Part shown: one piece after another, positions 52,903 to 56,844 of the stretch | Layout of the letters: every line of letters begins with the position of its first letter | Numbering within the stretch: the first letter of the stretch is position 1 | From: Bacteroidales bacterium | Lineage (GTDB): Bacteria; Bacteroidota; Bacteroidia; Bacteroidales; UBA932 | Assembly: GCA_017555965.1 (NCBI GenBank) | Contig: JAFZFH010000046.1 | Location: 1 to 56,844, forward strand | DNA length: 56,844 nt | Direction: 5' to 3' | Translations under genes and position numbers: made by a program | Notes under the pieces: generated by a model | Told to the model about the DNA's origin: nothing | Databases searched by the model: none | The model's input: only the letters and a program-made list of their open reading frames with translations

Positions 52903-52927
52903 GTCATCCCCGGCTGGACCGGGGATC
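52903..52927 (+). repeat. palindromic repeat unit C
   Basis: Full 25-base unit with arms CCCCGG/CCGGGG between GTCAT and ATC; a half unit (GTCAT, CCCCGG) lies at 52865-52880. The 180-base gap also holds a promoter at 52982. Confidence 0.75.
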
Positions 52928-52981
52928 CGATTATCAGTTGATTTTCACGGAATTCTATTCAATTTCAAATAAATAATATGC

Positions 52982-52989
52982 TACATTTG
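52982..52989 (+). promoter_or_regulatory. -7 promoter element of the deaminase gene
   Basis: TACATTTG, matching TAnnTTTG, 43 bases before the ATG. Confidence 0.6.
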
Positions 52990-53032
52990 TAGGAAGTAAA
53001 ATTGCATATACAAGTAATAAAGAAGAATTACT

Positions 53033-53545
53033 ATGTGTAAAATGGATAAATGCCTGAAAGAAACGACTGAGTATTCAGCAGAAGATGCGAAGTTCATGGA
53101 GATGGCCATTAATTTGTCAATAGAAAACATTGATGCAGGTGGTGGCCCTTTTGGAGCAGTGATAGTGAAAGACGGAGAGGTAATTGCAACCGGTGCAAAC
53201 CGAGTTGTGCCAAATTCCGACCCTACAGCTCATGCCGAGGTGATGGCTATCAGGAACGCATGTAAAAATCTAGGAACATTTCAGCTGACAGGTTGTACAG
53301 TATATAGTTCATGCGAACCTTGCCCAATGTGTCTCAGCGCCCTTTATTGGGCTGGTGTAAGCAGAATTTGCTATGGCAACACAAAGGATGATGCAAAGGC
53401 TATTAACTTCGATGATTCATTCATTTACGATCAACTCGAGCTTAAATATGAAGATCGTTCTATCAAATGTGAACATTTTATGCGATCGAATGCCCTCCGC
53501 GCATTCAGAAAATGGAATGATAAGACTGACAAGATCGAGTACTGA
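53033..53545 (+). CDS. guanine-deaminase-like nucleoside/base deaminase
   Basis: 170 residues of the CDA-like fold. Zinc ligands are His67 in HAEV, with catalytic Glu69, and Cys97/Cys100 in EPCPMC. Length and the C-terminal tail ending FRKWNDKTDKIEY fit the B. subtilis GuaD type (guanine to xanthine) better than TadA. Cytoplasmic purine salvage. A fragment of a second, diverged copy of its 3' end lies at 53633-53713. Confidence 0.88.
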   Translation: MCKMDKCLKETTEYSAEDAKFMEMAINLSIENIDAGGGPFGAVIVKDGEVIATGANRVVPNSDPTAHAEVMAIRNACKNLGTFQLTGCTVYSSCEPCPMCLSALYWAGVSRICYGNTKDDAKAINFDDSFIYDQLELKYEDRSIKCEHFMRSNALRAFRKWNDKTDKIEY

Positions 53546-53564
53546 TAACCTTGGTAAGCATCAA

Positions 53565-53597
53565 AAAAAAGAGAACAACGTAAATGCTCTCTTTTTT
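53565..53597 (+). terminator. intrinsic terminator of the deaminase gene
   Basis: 10-bp stem AAAAAAGAGA/TCTCTTTTTT, 13-base loop, ending in a T run, 20 bases past the stop. Confidence 0.7.
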
Positions 53598-53632
53598 ATC
53601 TTAGACTATCTAATTAGCCCATTATCAATAGA

Positions 53633-53713
53633 TTGCGTATTATCGCCTTCAGGAAATGGGATGAGAAGACGGATAAGATAGAGTTTAAGACATCTGAGAG
53701 CGGATACGCTTGA
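53633..53713 (+). pseudogene. 3' remnant of a second deaminase gene
   Basis: From 53645 the plus strand reads AFRKWDEKTDKIEF, the same as the C-terminus of the intact deaminase (AFRKWNDKTDKIEY). By hand, 33 of 42 bases match, and most differences are at third codon positions, so it is an older paralogue that was under selection, not a recent copy. A stop at 53615-53617 is just upstream; nothing else of the gene remains. It overlaps the chimeric ORF on the other strand. Confidence 0.75.
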
Positions 53714-54275
53714 TGAATGCTATGGTATTCGGCTTCTGAGGATTGTCAAAGATCTGTTCCGGCGTACCGTCTTCATAGATGATTCCCTGGTCCATAAAGA
53801 AGATGCGGGTACTTACCTCTTTGGCGAACCTCATTCCGTGCGTCACTATCAGCATAGTCATACCTTGCTTGGCAAGGTTACGGATAACTCCCTCCACCTC
53901 ACTTACCATTGTAGGATCGAGAGCAGATTCCTTCGCCTGAGAAGCATCGCATAGTAAGGCATAACCATTCCAGTCTTCCTCGAATGTCTTCGGGTCATCT
54001 ATTTCCTTGGTGACCGCCACGAAACCCTCAGAACCTAAGCATACAAAAGGATAAGTCATATCCTTGAGGGACTTATTCTGTGATTTCACACCGGTAACCT
54101 TCACTCCATAGTGTTCCAGAACCTTCTTGATACCCCACAAAGTGTTTACCTTTTCCTGGTTCCTGATCACTTCTGATGCATAAGGATATGTCCATTTTAC
54201 GCCTAAAGCATTGAGAATTCCATACAGACTGTCCGTAGTTCGGATCGTTAGAAAATCTATCCCTAAAATTAACAT
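53685..54275 (-). pseudogene. chimeric ORF: C39-peptidase-like N-part joined to ABC ATPase C-part
   Basis: 196 codons open without a stop, but of two origins. The first 117 ([21 protein letters not shown]...[15 protein letters not shown]...WNGYALLCD) match the C39-like domain at the front of Bacteroidales vitamin-K-epoxide-reductase-type proteins. From [11 protein letters not shown] on, it is the last third of a GlnQ-type amino-acid ABC ATPase (D-loop SALD, switch His in [22 protein letters not shown]), without Walker A or B. The junction is near 53925. Neither half can work as in its parent; the fusion is in frame. Confidence 0.8.
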
Positions 54276-54481
54276 TATTTCTCTATAACTCCTCCTCAAT
54301 GTGCATCAATGTTCATGGATACCTCCCACTTAAATGTCACTTAATTATCTTGATTTCCTTGGAAATCCAATTTTGAATTATCCTCATTTATTATCAAAAT
54401 AGATTTCGCCAGCTTTTAGCCTACTTATGCGTACAAAAATAATTTCATACTATTCTCATTCGGATAATTGCAAGCAACTAC

Positions 54482-54511
54482 AAAGCCTGACCAGTTACTG
54501 AGTCAGGCTTT
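54482..54511 (-). terminator. intrinsic terminator downstream of the secreted-protein gene
   Basis: 10-bp perfect stem AAAGCCTGAC/GTCAGGCTTT with a partly self-pairing 10-base loop. The rest of 54300-54482 is AT-rich, with no feature recognised. Confidence 0.8.
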
Positions 54512-54582
54512 ATTGCGAATCCGATTATCAGCATTCCGCCGTTAGGACCAAGAACTTCAGGTTCTACTGGTAGAGGTAATTA

Positions 54583-55116
54583 CTACCGCTCTGTATCCCT
54601 CATCGGGATATAGGTAAATCTTGTATTCCTGAAGTTAAAACTTAATCCTTTGAAGTCTACACCCCACATAACTCCAGAATTCACGTTCACAAGGACTATA
54701 TCATTATCACCTGTACCAAACTTGATCAGCTGATAGTTAACAAGCTGCTCCTCATCAATCACATCTTCAGGAACATTATCCCTGAGGATTCTCCATCTCA
54801 CTGGTTCATTCTTGTAGTATCCTACAACTGTTACTTCTCCAGTATATTTATCCAGAAAGTATTTACCTATATTCTCTACTCTTGGACCAGTCAGTGAAGT
54901 CTCGGATTTGAGCCCGAACAGCTTCTTCAGTTCCTGTTCAACTGAAGGTCCGGATTTCTCCACAACCTTCTCTACGACCTTTTCTTTTTGCTCGTCCTTC
55001 TTCTCCTTATCGCCAGTTCCAACCTTCACAGAAACTGTCTGGGCATTTACATCAACGGAAAACAGCATTATGAATGACAGCAGGACAGCTGCCGCTAAAG
55101 CTCTTGAAATCTTCAT
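54583..55116 (-). CDS. secreted hypothetical protein
   Basis: 177 residues with Sec signal (VDVNA-QTV). After a Lys/Glu-rich coiled segment (KEKKDEQKEKVVEKVVEK, about 37-54) comes a compact beta domain (about 85-177). No known family recognised. It lies downstream of the lipoprotein/DUF4249 genes on the same strand, 59 bases away, and ends at the terminator 54482-54511. Confidence 0.7.
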   Translation of the reverse strand: MKISRALAAAVLLSFIMLFSVDVNAQTVSVKVGTGDKEKKDEQKEKVVEKVVEKSGPSVEQELKKLFGLKSETSLTGPRVENIGKYFLDKYTGEVTVVGYYKNEPVRWRILRDNVPEDVIDEEQLVNYQLIKFGTGDNDIVLVNVNSGVMWGVDFKGLSFNFRNTRFTYIPMRDTER

Positions 55117-55175
55117 GATCGTTCGTTTTAATGATTAGACATTTTTCATTTACTGCATAAAACATGTCTAGAACA

Positions 55176-56060
55176 CTACTCTATCCATGGTTGAAGCGTT
55201 GCACTATTTGCGTAAAAGATCTTCGATTCCGGGGACAGCAAATCTGGGTTTTCGTTTTCTGTAATATCTATGAATCGGAATCTGTAATGATATTCATATC
55301 TATCATAATCATCCATTACTTCACGAGTAAGAATCTTCATATAGTTAAGGTTCATCATGTCAAGTGTGTAGTAAGGTTCTCCTGTAACATATCCTTCTTC
55401 AGATTGCACTAGAAATTTCTTAGTGATCTCTGATCCGTGAATGTCTGGCTGTTCAAATTCGTCAGCAAGGTATGTCAACTCCATCATTACTGTTGTGTCA
55501 CAATCATGGAATCTGCACTTTGCATCAAAAAGATATTCAAGGTCACCGTTCTCCTGATTTTTCCTACATATTTTGATATCGTCTGACGGCGACGGATAAT
55601 CAAATGCGATAACAGTACCAATGGCAAGACTGTTCTGACTATTATGTATCTCCATCATATTGTATGCTTTGACAATATGAAGATTAATGCTGATTGATTC
55701 TCCGGTATCTTCATCAAGGATTTCCATCGTGGTGTCTCCGAGCTGACGAGGCTGCAATGTCAGATTCGCCGCTTCAACACCAGAATCAAGGAATGTTTCG
55801 ACTGATGCCTCTCTGTATATAAATGCAAGCAGTTCAGGATCAGACACAGTCACTATGTGATTCTTTCCTTTGCCACCATATATTTCCAGCACATATGGTC
55901 TCGTGCTTTCTATTGGAACATACAGATGAGCTCCATCAGTCTCTATCAAGCCGTACTTGGTCTGATAGACTCGAAGAATCTGACCGTCATAATATGGATT
56001 GTATTCACATCCACTCAATATCATTAAAACGGCTATTGCAGCCAATATATATCTTTTCAT
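55176..56060 (-). CDS. hypothetical lipoprotein
   Basis: 294 residues with lipobox ILSGC (Cys18). Beta-rich mature part with a middle Ig-like stretch (LPRQLGDTTMEILDEDTGESISINLHIVK-type strands, about 105-130). No known domain recognised. It begins 2 bases after the stop of the DUF4249-like gene, so both are in one operon, probably exported together. Confidence 0.7.
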   Translation of the reverse strand: MKRYILAAIAVLMILSGCEYNPYYDGQILRVYQTKYGLIETDGAHLYVPIESTRPYVLEIYGGKGKNHIVTVSDPELLAFIYREASVETFLDSGVEAANLTLQPRQLGDTTMEILDEDTGESISINLHIVKAYNMMEIHNSQNSLAIGTVIAFDYPSPSDDIKICRKNQENGDLEYLFDAKCRFHDCDTTVMMELTYLADEFEQPDIHGSEITKKFLVQSEEGYVTGEPYYTLDMMNLNYMKILTREVMDDYDRYEYHYRFRFIDITENENPDLLSPESKIFYANSATLQPWIE

Positions 56061-56062
56061 TT

Positions 56063-56844
56063 CTACCTGTTATTTTCAATGAATTCCTTTGTTATCCAGC
56101 CAGTTTCTACAACGTTGATACCCGCAAAGGCTCCGAATCCGTTATCAATGTTTGAATAGCAATAGTTAGACGGGGCCACAAAACCGATAAATCCATCATA
56201 ATCTGCCTGAAATTCATAGGCAACCGTGTATTTATAAAACTCCTCTGACATTGTATAGAGAAGAAGCTTATTCCTATTGATGTAAGGGACAGTTCCAAGC
56301 TCATTACCAAAGTCATCATACATCATTCTTTCACCTTCGTAGAGAAAGAATGAATCATATGAATCAAGATAATTTATACCGTAAGTCTGGGGCTCTATTG
56401 AGAATGTGGTTGCACCTTTTTTAAGAGACCGTCCCTCCCAAGCCCACAGATATTCACCGTATAGACTTATATCAACTGCTTCAAGAGAAACCGGAACGAT
56501 ACCATCAAAATCTTCCTGTTTTGGATAAAGGTTACCAGCATATCTGTCTAACCACCTTTCTTGACCAGTCGGATACTCATAGATGGTTTCATTACATACT
56601 TGCAGTCCGTATCCATACGCTACATCTGCATCATATATAGTTACATACAGCACATTATCATATTTATCTATTCCACTTGGTATCATCTGATAATCAATAT
56701 TTCTCTCAGGAAAAGCTTTAGGAATGGTTGTTTCGGCATAAGCACTGATAAAGCCTTCACTGGCTACTGAAATGCTCATCTTATCTCCCGACTGCGAACT
56801 ATATTGAGCTCTATATATTCCTTCACTCGCATCGATGCATTCAA
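56063..56844 (-). CDS. DUF4249-like protein, 5' end outside the window
   Basis: The frame is open from 56063 to the right edge, about 260 codons; the visible sequence starts ...CIDASEGIYRAQYSSQSGDKMSISV. An internal Met at 56779 is probably not the start. The pattern SGDKMSISV...FISAYAETTIPKAF, FYKYTVAYEFQ and the end block YSNIDNGFGAFAGINV is that of DUF4249 lipoproteins, which often sit behind a TonB receptor gene; one may lie outside the window to the right. Confidence 0.75.
   Translation of the reverse strand, partial: ECIDASEGIYRAQYSSQSGDKMSISVASEGFISAYAETTIPKAFPERNIDYQMIPSGIDKYDNVLYVTIYDADVAYGYGLQVCNETIYEYPTGQERWLDRYAGNLYPKQEDFDGIVPVSLEAVDISLYGEYLWAWEGRSLKKGATTFSIEPQTYGINYLDSYDSFFLYEGERMMYDDFGNELGTVPYINRNKLLLYTMSEEFYKYTVAYEFQADYDGFIGFVAPSNYCYSNIDNGFGAFAGINVVETGWITKEFIENNR

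Noticed and set aside
54482-54579. An open frame continuing after the stops of the secreted-protein gene (54583) that reads ...VLGPNGGMLIIGFAIKPDSVTGQAL
   Set aside because: Two stop codons in a row separate it from the gene, it has no start, and most of it is the terminator hairpin; chance reading is more likely.

Overview
The window is chromosomal DNA from a member of the Bacteroidota, most probably the order Bacteroidales. The evidence is the recurring promoter element of the TAnnTTTG type, TonB-dependent receptors and plug-like proteins, a lipoprotein version of TamA (TamL), many lipoproteins with LxxC lipoboxes, DUF4249/DUF3667-type families, and a set of polysaccharide-degrading enzymes. 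I cannot name the species. Coding density is high. No rRNA, tRNA or CRISPR array was found.

Layout. Positions 1-2.0 kb hold a tyrosine recombinase (with the start of a possible second one at the edge) and a YefM/YoeB-like toxin-antitoxin pair, so this end is probably mobile or accessory. Positions 2.1-5.3 kb hold a lipoprotein, a YwqG-like protein and two small outer-membrane barrels. Positions 5.3-13.8 kb are housekeeping genes: an acetyltransferase-like protein, RarA, TamL, an rRNA methyltransferase and a large PEP/pyruvate-binding-domain protein. Positions 13.9-29.1 kb are a carbohydrate region: two GH13 amylase-family enzymes, a GH9 glucanase, a type-B carboxylesterase, two CE1 esterases and a large CE6-GH51 fusion. 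These suggest attack on acetylated or feruloylated arabinoxylan and glucans. Pta, a HAD phosphatase and a cupin are interspersed, and no SusC/SusD pair is seen. Positions 29.1-33 kb hold upp, a wrecked uracil permease gene, an AspT-like transporter, YkvA-like and threonine aldolase genes. Positions 33.2-37 kb hold a TPP riboswitch controlling a TonB receptor, then a nucleoside-hydrolase-like lipoprotein. Positions 37-47.7 kb hold fructokinase, a YbdG-like channel, a TerB/DnaJ protein, an outer-membrane receptor-like barrel, SDR-YjbQ-DUF3667, broken genes, SstT and secreted proteins. Positions 47.8-52.9 kb hold a histidine kinase, response regulator and MMPL transporter. Positions 53-56.8 kb hold a guanine-deaminase-like gene, more gene debris and a lipoprotein/DUF4249 operon that runs off the right edge.

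Two things stand out beyond the gene list. First, several genes carry clean internal or end-to-end deletion scars: uracil permease; patatin joined to an unknown gene; a C39-like domain joined to an amino-acid ABC ATPase; the tail of a second deaminase gene; and possibly an AspT-family transporter without its central RCK domains. At least two junctions look like joins at short shared motifs. Second, a family of roughly 25-bp palindromic repeats (GTCAT, a 6-base arm, a 5-base loop, the complementary arm, ATC) occurs at five places between genes. Its stem arms change together, which points to a conserved hairpin.
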